Below, piece after piece: positions 43,970 to 57,300 of a stretch of DNA of 64,000 bases. Source of the DNA: Streptomyces roseoverticillatus. Lineage in GTDB: Bacteria > Actinomycetota > Actinomycetes > Streptomycetales > Streptomycetaceae. The first letter of the stretch is position 1; each line of letters starts with the position of its first letter. The DNA is taken from positions 558,001 to 622,000 of the forward strand of contig NZ_JOFL01000006.1 in NCBI RefSeq assembly GCF_000719265.1, read 5' to 3'. Below the pieces are notes generated by a model. The model searched no databases, was not told the origin of the DNA, and saw only the letters and a program-made list of their open reading frames with translations. Position numbers and translations under genes: made by a program.

Positions 43970-45007
43970 ATGTCCAAGCGCGCGCTGATCACCGGAATCA
44001 CCGGCCAGGACGGCTCTTACCTCGCCGAGCATCTGCTCGCCGAGGGCTACCAGGTGTGGGGCCTGACCCGAGGGCAGGCCAACCCGCGCAAGGACCGGGT
44101 GGCCAAGCTGATACCCGATCTCTCCTTCGTGGACGGCGACTTGATGGACCAGGGGAGCCTGGTGTCGGCCGTGGACCTGGTGCAGCCGGACGAGGTCTAC
44201 AACCTCGGGGCCGTGTCCTTCGTGCCCATGTCCTGGCAGCAACCGGAGCTCGTCACCGAAGTCAACGGCACCGGGGTGCTGCGCATGCTCGAAGCGATCC
44301 GGATGGTGAGCGGGCTGGGCAAGTCCACGGGCGGAGGCGACGGCCACGGCCACATCCGCTTCTACCAGGCCTCCTCCTCGGAGATGTTCGGGAAGGTGGT
44401 GGAGTCGCCGCAGAGCGAGCAGACCTCCTTCCATCCGCGCAGCCCCTACGGGGTGGCCAAGGCCTACGGCCACTACATCACCCAGAACTACCGCGAGTCC
44501 TACGGGGTGTTCGGGGTCTCGGGGATCCTCTTCAATCACGAATCGCCCCGCCGCGGTGCGGAGTTCGTGACCCGGAAGATCTCCCTCGCGGTGGCGCAGA
44601 TCAAGCTGGGCCTGCAGGACAAGCTGCTGCTCGGCAACCTGGACGCGGTGCGCGACTGGGGCTTCGCGGGGGACTACGTCCGCGCGATGCACCTGATGCT
44701 GCAACAGGACAAGCCCAGGGACTACGTGGTGGGCACCGGCCGGATGCACTCGGTGCGGGACGCCGCGCGCATCGCCTTCGAGGCCGCGGACCTGGACTGG
44801 GAGGAGCACGTGGTGGTGGACCCGGCGCTGGTGCGGCCCGCCGAGGTCGAGACGCTGTGCGCCGACTACGGCGACGCCCGCCGGGAGCTGGGCTGGGAGC
44901 CCGCGGTCGGCTTCGAGGAACTGATGCGGATGATGGTGGAGTCCGACCTGCGGCAGGCCGGCCTCGAGCGTGACCACGGCGAGCTGCTCGCCGCGGCGAG
45001 CTGGTAG
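43970..45007 (+). CDS. GDP-mannose 4,6-dehydratase
   Basis: A 345-residue short-chain dehydrogenase/reductase enzyme. The Rossmann motif is [20 protein letters not shown], the catalytic triad segment SSSEMFG (Ser/Thr and Glu) with [11 protein letters not shown] (Tyr-x-x-x-Lys), and FNHESPRRG and the C-terminal [13 protein letters not shown] are typical of GMDs. It converts GDP-D-mannose to GDP-4-keto-6-deoxymannose, the first committed step to the aminosugar mycosamine of polyene macrolides (NysDIII/AmphDIII role). ATG 43970 follows AAAGGGGACCGA. It lies upstream of and parallel to the PKS gene, as in nystatin- and amphotericin-type clusters. Confidence 0.93.
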   Translation: MSKRALITGITGQDGSYLAEHLLAEGYQVWGLTRGQANPRKDRVAKLIPDLSFVDGDLMDQGSLVSAVDLVQPDEVYNLGAVSFVPMSWQQPELVTEVNGTGVLRMLEAIRMVSGLGKSTGGGDGHGHIRFYQASSSEMFGKVVESPQSEQTSFHPRSPYGVAKAYGHYITQNYRESYGVFGVSGILFNHESPRRGAEFVTRKISLAVAQIKLGLQDKLLLGNLDAVRDWGFAGDYVRAMHLMLQQDKPRDYVVGTGRMHSVRDAARIAFEAADLDWEEHVVVDPALVRPAEVETLCADYGDARRELGWEPAVGFEELMRMMVESDLRQAGLERDHGELLAAASW

Positions 45008-45311
<304 letters not shown>

Positions 45312-48300
45312 GTGGCGAAGGTGGACAAGGAACAGAAGCTCCGGGACTACCTGAAGCGGGCGAGCGCGGATCTGCGGCGTACGCGGCAGCGGGTGGGCGA
45401 ACTGGAGGCCGCGGCCCGTGAACCCATCGCGATCGTGGGCATGAGCTGCCGTTTCCCCGGGGGCGTGACGACCCCCGAGGAACTCTGGTCCATGCTCGCC
45501 GCCGGCGAGGAGGGCATCACGGAGTTCCCCGCCGACCGCGGCTGGGAACCGCTGACGGAGGACGCCGGGGAACCGCAGGAGTTCTCCGGCGGGTTCCTGC
45601 ACGACGCGGCCGAGTTCGACGCCGGATTCTTCGGGATCTCCCCGCGCGAGGCGCTCTCGATGGACCCCCAGCAGCGGGTGCTGCTGGAGTCCTCCTGGGA
45701 GGCCTTCGAACGGGCCGGCATCGACCCGGCCGCGGTCCGCGGCACCAGGACGGGCGTGTTCGTCGGGGCCATGCCCCAGGAGTACCGGGTGGGCCCGGAC
45801 GACGACGCCCAGGGCTTCGTCCTGACGGGCGGCGCCACCAGCGTCCTGTCCGGCCGGCTCTCCTACTTCTTCGGGGCCGTCGGCCCGGCGGTGACGGTCG
45901 ACACCGCCTGCTCGTCCTCCCTGGTGGCCCTGCACCTGGCCGCCCACTCCCTGCGCCAGGGCGAGTGCTCCCTGGCGCTGGCCGCGGGCGTCACGGTGAT
46001 GTCCGCACCCACGACGTTCGTGGAGTTCAGCCGTCAGGGCGGACTGGCCGCCGACGGGCGCTGCCGCTCCTTCGCCGACTCCGCCGGTGGCACGGGCTGG
46101 GCCGAGGGCGTGGGCGTACTGGTCCTGGAACGGCTCTCGGAGGCCCGGCGCAACGGGCACGAGGTCCTGGCCGTCGTCCGGGGCTCCGCCGTCAACCAGG
46201 ACGGCGCCTCCAACGGCCTGACCGCCCCCAACGGCCCCTCCCAGCAGCGGGTGATCGAGCAGGCGCTGGTCAACGCGCGTCTCTCGGCCGACGAGGTCGA
46301 CGTCGTCGAGGCGCACGGCACGGGCACCACCCTGGGCGACCCGGTCGAGGCCCAGGCGCTGATCGCGACCTACGGCCGGAACCGCGCCGCGGACCGCCCG
46401 CTGCTGCTGGGGTCCGTGAAGTCGAACCTCGGCCACACCCAGGCGGCGGCCGGCATGGCCGGCGTCATCAAGATGGTGCTGGCCATGCGGCACGACACTC
46501 TGCCCCGCACGCTGCACGTCGACGCGCCGTCCTCGCACGTCGACTGGACGGCCGGGACCGTACGCCTGCTGACCGAGCAGGTCCCGTGGCCGCAGGGCGG
46601 ACAACCGCGGCGGGCCGGCATCTCCTCGTTCGGGCTCAGCGGCACCAACGCGCACACGATCCTGGAGGAGGCGCCGGACGCACAGGTCACCGAACCCGTA
46701 GACGAGGGCGCGGAGGAGACGACCGCGGCCGCCGGCCTCGCCGGCCCCGCCGCGGCTGCCGGGCCCGCCGGTCCCGCCGAGGCTGCCGGCCCCACCGGCC
46801 CCACCGGCCCCACCGGCCCCACCGGCCCCACCGGTCCCGCCGAGGCCGTCGCCGCAGGCCCCGCCCCGTGGCTGGTCTCCGGCCGCACCCGGGAGGCCCT
46901 GCGCGCCCAGGCCGCCAGGCTGCTGGACCTCCTCACCTCCCGCCCCGGCCTCGCGCCGGCGGACGTGGCCTACTCGCTGGCCACGACCCGCTCCGGCTTC
47001 GAGCACCGCGCCGCGTTCATTGCGGCCGACCGCGACCGGGCCCTCGAAGCCCTCGCCGCGCTGGCCGGCGGCGAACCGGCGCCGAGCGTGGCCCAGGGCA
47101 CCGTGCAGGGCCGCGCCAAGCTCGCCTTCCTCTTCGCCGGCCAGGGCTCCCAGCGGCCGGGCATGGGGCGTGAACTCCACGCCCGCTTCCCCGCCTTCGC
47201 CGCCGCGCTCGACGAGATCCTCGACCACTTCGACCAGAGCCCCGACCAGGGTTTGGAACGTCCGCTCAAGGACGTGCTGTTCGCCGCCGAGGGCACGCCC
47301 GAGGCCGAGCTGCTGAACGAAACCGGTTACGCGCAGCCCGCCCTGTTCGCGATCGAGGTCGCGCTGTACCGGCTGGCCGAGTCCTTCGGCGTCAAGCCGG
47401 ACTTCCTCGCCGGGCACTCCATCGGTGAAATCGCGGCCGCGCACGTGGCCGGGGTCTTCTCGGCGGCCGACGCCGCGGCCCTGGTGCTCGCCCGCGGCCG
47501 GCTCATGCAGGCGCTGCCCGCCGGCGGCGTCATGGTCTCGCTGGAGGCGACGGAGGACGAGGTCCGGCCCCTGCTCCGCGACCGGCAGGACCGCGTCTCG
47601 ATCGCGGCGGTCAACGGCCCCGCTTCCGTGGTCGTGGCCGGCGAGGAGGGTGACGTCGAGGCCGTCGCCGCGCACTTCGCGGAGCTGGGCCGCCGGACCA
47701 AGCGGCTGCAGGTCTCGCACGCCTTCCACTCCCCGCTCATGGAACCGGTGCTGGAGGAGTTCCGCGCGGTCGTCTCCGGCCTCGCGCCGCAGGCGCCCGT
47801 CGTTCCGGTCGTCTCCGGCCTGACCGGCACACTCGCCACGGTCGAGCAGCTGACTTCCCCCGGCTACTGGGTGGACCACGCCCGCCACGCCGTCCGCTTC
47901 GCCGACACCGTGGCCTGGCTCAGCGGCCACGGCACCGGCACATTCCTCGAACTGGGCCCCGACGGCGTCCTGTCCGCCATGGCCCGGGCATGCCTCGACG
48001 GCACCGGTGACACCACCGCCGACGGCACCTCCGTGACCGCCCCCGCCACGCTCGCCGTGCTGCGCCCGGGCCGCCCCGAGGCCGAGACGCTCACCACCGC
48101 GCTGACGGACCTGCACGTCCTGGGCGTGCCCGTCCAGTGGGAGCCCTGGTTCGCCGGCACCGGCGCCCGGCGCACGGACCTCCCCACGTACGCCTTCCAG
48201 CGCCGCCGCTACTGGCCCAAGGGCATGCCCGCACAGGGCGCCGACGTCCGCGCCGCGGGCCTGGGCGCCGCCCGCCACCCGCTGCTGGCGGCGGCCGTGT

Positions 48301-51300
48301 CGGTCGCCAACTCCGACGGCCTGCTGCTGACCGGCCGCCTGTCGCTGCGCACCCACCCCTGGCTGGCCGGCCACGCGGTGCGCGGCACGGTGCTGCTCCC
48401 GGGCACCGCCTTCCTGGAGCTGGCCGTCCGAGCGGGGGACGAGACCGGCTGCGGCCGCGTCGAGGAGCTCACCCTGGCCGCACCCCTGGTCCTGCCCGCG
48501 GAGGGCGGTGTCCAGGTGCAGGTGTGGGCCGGCAGCCCGGACGGGTCCGGCCGCCGCGCGCTGAGCATCCACTCCCGCCCCGACGGGCCCGAAGAACTCC
48601 CCTGGACGCAGCACGCCGCCGGCACCCTCGCCGCCGGTGAGCAGCGCGCCGACTTCGACGCCACCGCCTGGCCCCCGGCCGGCGCCCAGCCGCTCGACCT
48701 TGAGGGCTTCTACGACCGCATCGCCGACGGCGGTTTCGCGTACGGCCCCCTGTTCCGCGGGCTGCGCGCCGCCTGGCGCAGCGGTGACGACGTCTACGCC
48801 GAGGTGACGCTGCCGGAGGCGGGCGCCTCCGACGCCGCTTCCTCCGCCGGGTCCTTCGGCATCCACCCGGCCCTCCTGGACGCCGCGCTGCACGCCACGG
48901 CCTTCGCCGGCCTCGGCGAGCAGGGCCACGGCGGCCTGCCCTTCTCGTGGCAGGACGTGACCTTGCACGCGAGCGGGGCAACGACGGTCCGGGTGAGGCT
49001 GACCCGGGCCGACGACGACGCGGTGGCGATCGCCGTCGCCGACACCACGGGCGCCCTCGTGGCCTCCGTCGGCTCGCTCGTCCTGCGCACGATGCCGGAC
49101 GAGCGGCTGACCGCCGCCGCTTCCCTCGCGCGCGACGCCCTGTTCGAGCTGCGCTGGACCCCGCTGCCGGAGCCCGCCGCGCCGGAGCCCGCCGCGGTCG
49201 CCGTCCTCGGCCCCGACCTCTTCGGCCTCACCGAGGCACTGACCTCGCCGGGCCGCACGGTCACGGCCCTGCCCGGCCCGGACGCCGCCACCGACGTCCC
49301 GGACGTCGTGCTCGCCCCCGTCGCCGGTACCACCGGTGACGAGCCGGTCGCCTCCGCGCACGCCCGCACGGCCCACGTCCTGGAACAGCTGCGGAGCTGG
49401 CTGGAGAACGAGCGGTGCGCCGGCTCGCGGCTGGTCTTCGTCACCCGCGGCGCGGTCACCACCGACAGCCGTCAGGCGCCGGACCCGGCGGCCGCCGCCG
49501 TCTGGGGCCTGGTGCGCGCCGCACAGGCCGAACACCCAGGCCGCTTCGGCCTGCTGGACCTCGACCCCGCCGACCCCACTGACCCCGACAACCCCAACGA
49601 CCCCGCCGCGCCGCAGCTCGCCCGGGCCCTGGCCACGGAAGAGCCGCAGACCGCCCTCCGCGGCGGTGCCGTGCTCGGCGCCCGGCTCTCCCGGGCCCAG
49701 GCCCCGGAGAGCGACGCACAGTGGAACCCCGAGGGCACCGTCGTGCTGACCGGAGCCACCGGCGGCCTGGGCCGCGTACTGGCCCGGCACCTGGTCGCCG
49801 AGCGCGGCGTACGGCACCTGCTGCTCGTCAGCCGCCGCGGCGCCACCGCCGAGGGCGCCGGCGAGCTCGTCGCCGAACTGGCCGGGCACGGCGCGCAGGT
49901 CGCTGTGGAAGCCTGCGATCTCGCCGACCGCGCCGCCGTGGAGCGACTGCTGGCCGCAGTGCCCGCCGAACACCCCGTGACCGCCGTCGTGCACAGCGCC
50001 GGCACCCTCGACGACGGCGTCATCGAGTCGCTGACCCCCGAGCGGATCAGCACGGTGCTGCGGCCCAAGGCCGACGCCGTGTGGCACCTCCACGAGGCCA
50101 CCCGGGGGCTGGACCTGGCCGCCTTCGTCGTCTTCTCCTCCCTCTCCGGCACCGTGGGAGCGGCAGGCCAGGGGAACTACGCCGCCGCGAACGCCTTCAT
50201 CGACGCCGTCGCCCGGCTGCGCCGCGCCGAAGGACTGCCGGGGCTCTCCCTGGGCTGGGGCCCCTGGGCGCCCACCGGCGGCATGACCGGCGGGCTCACC
50301 GAAAGCGACCTCCAGCGCCTGGCCCGCATGGGTACACCCGCGCTCACCGAGGAACAGGGCGTCGCGCTCTTCGACGCCGCGACCGCCACGACGGCCGCCG
50401 TCCTGCTGCCGGTCAGGCTGGACCTGTCCGTCCTGCGGGCCCGGGGCGACGTGCCGGCGCTGATGCGCGGCCTCGTCCGCACCCCCGTCCGCCGCGCGGT
50501 GGTCTCCGGGTCGGAGACGGCCGTGAGCCTCGTCCAGCAGCTGTCCCGGCTGGAGGAGGCCGACCGCGACGAGGTGGTGCGCGACCTCGTGGCAGGTCAG
50601 GTGGCCGCCGTGCTCGGCCACTCCGCCGCCGCCGAGATCGACGCGGAGCGCCCCTTCCGTGACCTGGGCTTCGATTCGCTCACCGCCGTGGAACTGCGCA
50701 ACCGGCTCCGCGCGGCCACCGGACTGCGCACCGCGGCCACCGCGATCTTCGACTACCCGACCGTCGCCGCGCTCGCCGCGCACGTCCTCGGCGAGCTCAT
50801 GGGCTCCGAAGCCGCCGCCACCGCGGCAGCCCCCCGGGCCGCCGGCGACCAGGACCCCGTCGTCATCGTCGGCATGAGCTGCCGATACCCGGGCGGCGTC
50901 GCCTCGCCCGAGGACCTGTGGCGGCTCGTCAGCGAAGGCACCGACGCCGTCTCGGGCCTGCCCGCGGACCGCGGCTGGGACCTGGAGGCGCTCTACGACC
51001 CGGACCCGGACCACCCCGGCACCTCGTACACCCGCTTCGGCGGATTCCTGCACGAGGCGCCCGAGTTCGACCCCGCCTTCTTCGGCATGAGCCCCCGCGA
51101 GGCGCTGGCCACCGACTCGCAGCAGCGGCTGCTTCTGGAGGCGTCCTGGGAGGCCTTCGAACGCGCCGGCATCGACCCGGTGTCCCTGCGGGGCAGCCGC
51201 ACCGGCGTGTTCGCCGGCGTCATGTACAACGACTACGCCCAGGCCCTCGCCGGCGGGCAGTTCGAGGGCCACCAGGGCAGCGGCACCTCGCCGAGCATTG

Positions 51301-54300
51301 CTTCCGGCCGCGTGTCCTACGCCCTCGGGCTGGAGGGACCCGCCGTCACCGTCGACACGGCGTGCTCGTCCTCGCTCGTCGCCATGCACTGGGCGATGCA
51401 GGCGCTGCGCGCGGGGGAGTGCTCGCTCGCCCTGGCCGGCGGTGTCACGGTGATGTCCACGCCGGGCGCCCTCATCGAGTTCTCCCGGCAGCGCGGCCTG
51501 TCGCCCGACGGCCGCTGCAAGGCCTTCTCCGACGGCGCCGACGGCGTCGGCTGGGCCGAGGGCGTGGGCGTGCTCGTCCTCGAACGGCTCTCCGACGCCC
51601 GGCGCAACGGGCACCGGATCCTGGCCGTCGTACGGGGCTCCGCCGTCAACCAGGACGGCGCGTCCAACGGGCTGACCGCCCCCAACGGCCCGTCCCAGCA
51701 GCGGGTGATCCGCCAGGCGCTGGCCGGCGCCGGCCTGTCCGTCGCGGACGTCGACGCGGTGGAGGCGCACGGCACCGGCACCACGCTCGGCGACCCCATC
51801 GAGGCCCAGGCCCTCCTCGCCACCTACGGACAGGACCGCGACCCGGCACGCCCGCTGCTGCTGGGTTCCGTGAAGTCCAACATCGGCCACACCCAGGCGG
51901 CGGCCGGCGTGGCCGGCGTCATCAAGATGGTCATGGCCATGGGCCACGGCGTGCTGCCCCGCACCCTGCACGCCGACGAGCCGTCCTCGCACGTCGAGTG
52001 GGACGCCGGAGCCGTACGGCTGCTCACCGAGGAGACGCCCTGGCCGCAGACCGGCCGGCCGCGCCGCGCCGCCGTCTCGTCCTTCGGATTCAGCGGTACG
52101 AACGCGCACCTCATCGTCGAGGAGCCGCCGGCCGTCGCCGCGCAGCGCGAAGAGCCGGCGCTCACCCCGGCCGTCGTGCCCTGGACGCTGTCGGGCAAGA
52201 GCCGGGCCGCGCTGCGCGACCAGGCCGCCCGCCTGCGGTCCTTCCTCGACGAGCGCCCCGCCCTCGACCCGGCCGATGTCGCGCTCTCCCTGGCCACCAC
52301 CCGCTCGGCCTTCGACCAGCGCGCCGTCGTCATCGGCGATCGCGACGAACTGCTGCGCGCCCTCGCCGACCTGGCCGCCGACCGGCCGGGCTCCGCGCTC
52401 ACCGAGGGCGAGACCGGCGGCGCGGGCAAGCTGGCCGTGGTGTTCTCCGGGCAGGGCAGCCAGCGCCCCGGCGCCGGCCGTGAACTCGCCGCCCGCTTCC
52501 CCGCGTTCGCCCAGGCCCTCGACGAGGTGACCGCCGCCCTCGACCCGCACCTTGACCGCCCCCTCAAGGACGTCCTGTTCGCCCCGGAGGGCAGCCCAGA
52601 GGCGGCGCTGCTGGACCGCACCGAGTGGACCCAGCCCGCGCTGTTCGCCGTCGGGGTCGCGCTCCACCGGCTGCTGGGCAGCTGGGGCATCCGCCCCGAT
52701 GTGCTGCTGGGCCACTCCATCGGCGAGATCACCGCCGCGCATGTCGCGGGCGTCCTCTCGCTGCCCGACGCGGCCCGCCTGGTGACCGCGCGGGGACGGC
52801 TCATGGAGGCGCTGCCCGCCGGCGGTGCGATGATCTCCCTTGAGGCCGGCGAGGACGAGGTCGCGCCGCTGCTCGCCGGGCGCGAGCACGAGGTCTCCAT
52901 CGCCGCCGTCAACGGCCCCCGCAGCGTCGTGGTCGCCGGAGAACTGGCCGCCGCCGAGGAGATCGCGGCCCACTTCGCCGTCCAGGGCCGCAAGACCAAG
53001 CGCCTGACGGTCAGTCACGCCTTCCACTCGCCGCTCATGGAGCCCGCGCTCGACGGGCTGCGCGAGGTCGCCGCCGGGCTCACCTACCACGCGCCGGACG
53101 TGACCGTCATCTCCGGCCTGACCGGACGGCCCGCCACCGACGACGAACTGCGCTCCGCGGACTACTGGGTCGCGCACGCCCGCGGCGCCGTCCGCTTCGC
53201 CGACACCATGCGTGCCGCGCACGACCGCGGCGCCGGCACCTTCCTCGAAGTCGGACCCGACAGCGTGCTGTCGGCCGTCGCCGAGGACGCCCTCGGCGAC
53301 GCGGCGGACGCGCACATCGTCCCGCTGCTGCGCGCCGGGCGCGGCGAGGAGCGCTGCGCGGCCACCGCGCTGGCCCGCCTGCACGTCCACGGCACGGCCG
53401 TCGACTGGCCCGCGTACCTCGCCGGCACCGGCGCTCGTACGGCCGACCTGCCCACGTACGCCTTCCAGCACGAGCGCTACTGGCCCGAGGCCGCCCAGGC
53501 CGCGCCCGCCCCGCAGGCCGCCCCCGACCCCGCCGACGCCGAGCTGTGGAGCGCCGTCGAACGCGGCGACGCCGCGGGGCTCGCCGGCCTCCTGGGCCTG
53601 CGCGACGAGCAGCACGCCTCCCTCTACGCGCTGCTGCCCGCCCTGTCGTCCTGGCGCCAGCTCCGGCAGGAGAAGGCGCTGCTGGACTCCACCCGCTACC
53701 AGGTCGCCTGGCGGCCCGTCCGGGCCTCCGCCGCACCCGTCCTCGACGGCACCTGGCTGGTCGTCACCGCCGAAGGGACCGACAGCGACGAGATCCTGGA
53801 CGCGCTGCGCGGCCACGGCGCCCAGTTCGAGACCCTCGTCCTGGAGCACCGCCCCGACCGTGCCGGGCTCGCCGCCCGGCTCGACGCCGCGCGCGGCGAC
53901 GACCGGGCCTTCTCCGGCGTCCTGTCCCTCCTCCCGCTCGCCGACGAGGCCGGGCACCCGCTCGGCGCCGAGCCGCCGGCCGGGCTCGCCCTCACCCTCC
54001 TCCTGGTCCAGGCCCTCGCCGACACCGGACTCGGCGTCCCCGTACGGACCCTGACCCGGGGCGCGGTCACCACCGGCCCGGCCGACCCGCTCACCAGCCC
54101 CCTCCAGGCGGCCGTCTGGGGCCTGGGCCGCGTCGCCGCCCTGGAGCACCCGCAGCTGTGGCGGGGCCTGATCGACCTCCCGGCCGTCCTCGACGCGCCC
54201 GCCACCCAGCACCTCGTCAGCGCCCTCGCCGCGCGCGGCGGTGAGGACCAGCTCGCGATCCGCACCGAGGGCGCGTACGGCCGGCGCCTGGTGCGCCACC

Positions 54301-57300
54301 CGCTCGCCGAACTGCCGCCGGCCGGCGCCTTCACCGCCCGCGGCACCGTGCTCGTCACCGGCGGCACCGGAGCGCTCGGCGCCGAGGTGGCCCGCTGGCT
54401 CGCCCGCAGCGGCGCCGAGCACCTCCTGCTGACCAGCCGCCGCGGCCCCGGCGCCCCCGGCGCCGGCGAACTGGCCGCCGAACTGGAGGACCTGGGAGCC
54501 CGGGTCACCCTCGCGGCCTGCGACACCGCCGACCGCGCCGCGCTCGCCACGCTGCTGGCCTCCGTACCGGACGAGCACCCGCTGACCGGTGTCGTGCACG
54601 CGGCCGGTGTCGGCCAGGCGGCCCCCCTCACGGAGACCCCCCTCGACGAGGCCGCGGCGACGATGGCCGCGAAGCTGCTCGGCGCCGCCCACCTGGACTC
54701 CCTCCTCGACGGCCACGACCTCGACTTCTTCGTCCTGGTCTCCTCGATCGCCGGAGTCTGGGGCAGCGCCGGACAGAGCGCCTACGGCGCCGCCAACGCC
54801 TACCTCGACGCCCTCGCCGAGCACCGGCGCGCCCGCGGCCTGCCCGCGACCTCCGTGGCCTGGGGCCCCTGGGCCGAGGCCGGCATGGCCACACACGAGG
54901 GCTTCACCAACCAGCTCCGCAAGCGCGGACTGCGCCTGCTCGCCCCCGCCGCGGCCCTCGCCGAACTGCGGCGCGCGGTCGTCCAGGAGGACGTCACCGT
55001 CACGGTCGCCGACATCGACTGGGAGCGCTACCACCCCGTCTTCACCTCCGCGCGCCCCAGCGCCTTCTTCGACGAACTGGACGACGTCCGGGCCCTGGCG
55101 CACACCGGCGCCGAGAGCGCCGCGCCGGAGTTCGCCGCGCGCCTGCGGGGCCTCGACGAGGCCGGCCAGGAGCGGCTGCTGACCGACCTGGTGCGCGCCG
55201 AGGCGGCCGTGGTCCTCGGCCACGCCTCCGCCGAGGGCGTCACCGAGCGGCGGGCGTTCCGCGAGGCGGGCTTCGACTCACTGACCGCCGTCGAGCTGCG
55301 CAAGCGGCTGGCCGCGCTCACCGGCCTGCCCCTGCCCGCCACCCTGGTGTTCGACTACCCGACCCCCGCGGCCCTCGCCCGCCACCTGCGCGCCGGACTC
55401 CTCGGTACGGACAGCACGACGGCGGCCCCCGCGGCCGCGGCGAGCCTTGACGAGCCCATCGCCATCGTCGGCATGAGCTGCCGCTTCCCCGGCGGCGTCC
55501 GCTCCCCGGAGCAGTTCTGGGAGCTGATCGCAGGCGGCGCCGACGCCATCACCGACTTCCCCGTCAACCGCGGCTGGGACACCGGCCTCCACCACCCCGA
55601 CCCCGACCACCCCGGCACGACGTACTCCACCCAGGGCGGCTTCCTGCACGACGCGGGCGAGTTCGACGCCGGCTTCTTCGGCATCTCGCCGCGCGAGGCC
55701 CTGTCGATGGACCCGCAGCAGCGGCTGCTGCTGGAGACCACCTGGGAGGCGTTCGAGCAGGCCGGCATCGACCCCACCGGCCTCCACGGCAGCCCGACCG
55801 GCGCCTTCATCGGCTCCACCTACCAGGAGTACGGGTTCGGCGTCGACGACAGCTCCGCCGGCCACCTGGTGACCGGCACCAGCCCCAGCGTGCTCTCCGG
55901 CCGGCTCTCGTACCTCTTCGGACTGGAGGGCCCGGCGGTCACCGTCGACACGGCCTGCTCCTCGTCCCTGGTCGCCCTGCACCTGGCCTGCCAGTCGCTG
56001 CGCAACGGCGAGAGCTCCCTCGCCCTCGCCGGCGGCGCCACCGTGATGACCAACCCCGGCCCGTTCATCGCCTTCAGCCGGCAGCGGGCCCTCGCGGGCG
56101 ACGGCCGCTGCAAGGCGTTCGCCGACGGCGCCGACGGCATGACCCTCGCCGAAGGCGTCGGCATCCTCGTCCTGGAACGGCTCTCCGACGCCCGCCGCAA
56201 CGGCCACGAGGTCCTCGCCGTCGTCCGCGGCTCGGCCATCAACCAGGACGGAGCCTCCAACGGCCTGTCCGCGCCCAACGGCCCGTCCCAGCAGCGCGTC
56301 ATCCGCCAGGCCCTCGCCAACGCCGGGCTCGCCCCCGCCGACATCGACGCCGTCGAGGCCCACGGCACCGGCACCGCCCTCGGCGACCCCATCGAGGCCC
56401 AGGCCCTCCTCGCCACCTACGGCAAGGACCGCGACCCCGAGCGCCCGCTGCTGCTCGGCTCCGTGAAGTCCAACATCGGCCACACCCAGTCGGCGGCCGG
56501 CGTCGCCGGCGTCATCAAGATGGTCATGGCCCTGCGCCACGGCGCACTGCCGCGGACCCTGCACGCCGACACCCCCTCCACGCACGTGGATTGGACGTCC
56601 GGCACGGTCTCCCTGCTGACCGACGGGGCCGGCTGGCCCGAGGGCGAGCGCCCGCGCCGCTGCGCGGTCTCCTCCTTCGGCATCAGCGGAACCAACGCCC
56701 ACACGGTCCTCGAAGAGGCCCCCCGGCCGCAGGAGACGGCCCCCGCTCCGGAGACCGGGCCGGTGCCCCCGGCCGGCGGCGTCATCCCCTGGGTGCTGTC
56801 CGCGCGGACCCCCGGAGCCCTGCGCGCCCAGGCCGCCCGCCTCGCCGCGCACCTCGACGGCGCATCCGTGAGCGCCCTCGACGCCGGTCACTCCCTGCTG
56901 ACCTCGCGCACGCTCTTCGAGCACCGCGCCGTCGTCATCGGCACCGGCGGCGACGAGGCGAGGGCCGCCCTCGGCGCCCTCGGCGAGGGACGCTCGCTCC
57001 CGGGCGTGGTCCAGGGCGTCGCCGACACCGACGGCAAGACCGTGTTCGTCTTCCCCGGCCAGGGCTCCCAGTGGGCCGGCATGGGGGCGCGGCTGCTGGA
57101 GGAGTCCCCGGTCTTCGCCGAGCGCCTGACCGAGTGCGCCACGGCCCTGTCCGCGTTCACCGACTGGTCGCTGCTCGACGTCATCCGCCGGGCCGAGGGC
57201 GCACCCACCCTGGACCGCGTCGACGTCGTCCAGCCCGCCTCGTGGGCCGTCATGGTCTCCCTGGCCGAGATGTGGCGCGCCCACGGCATCACCCCCGACG

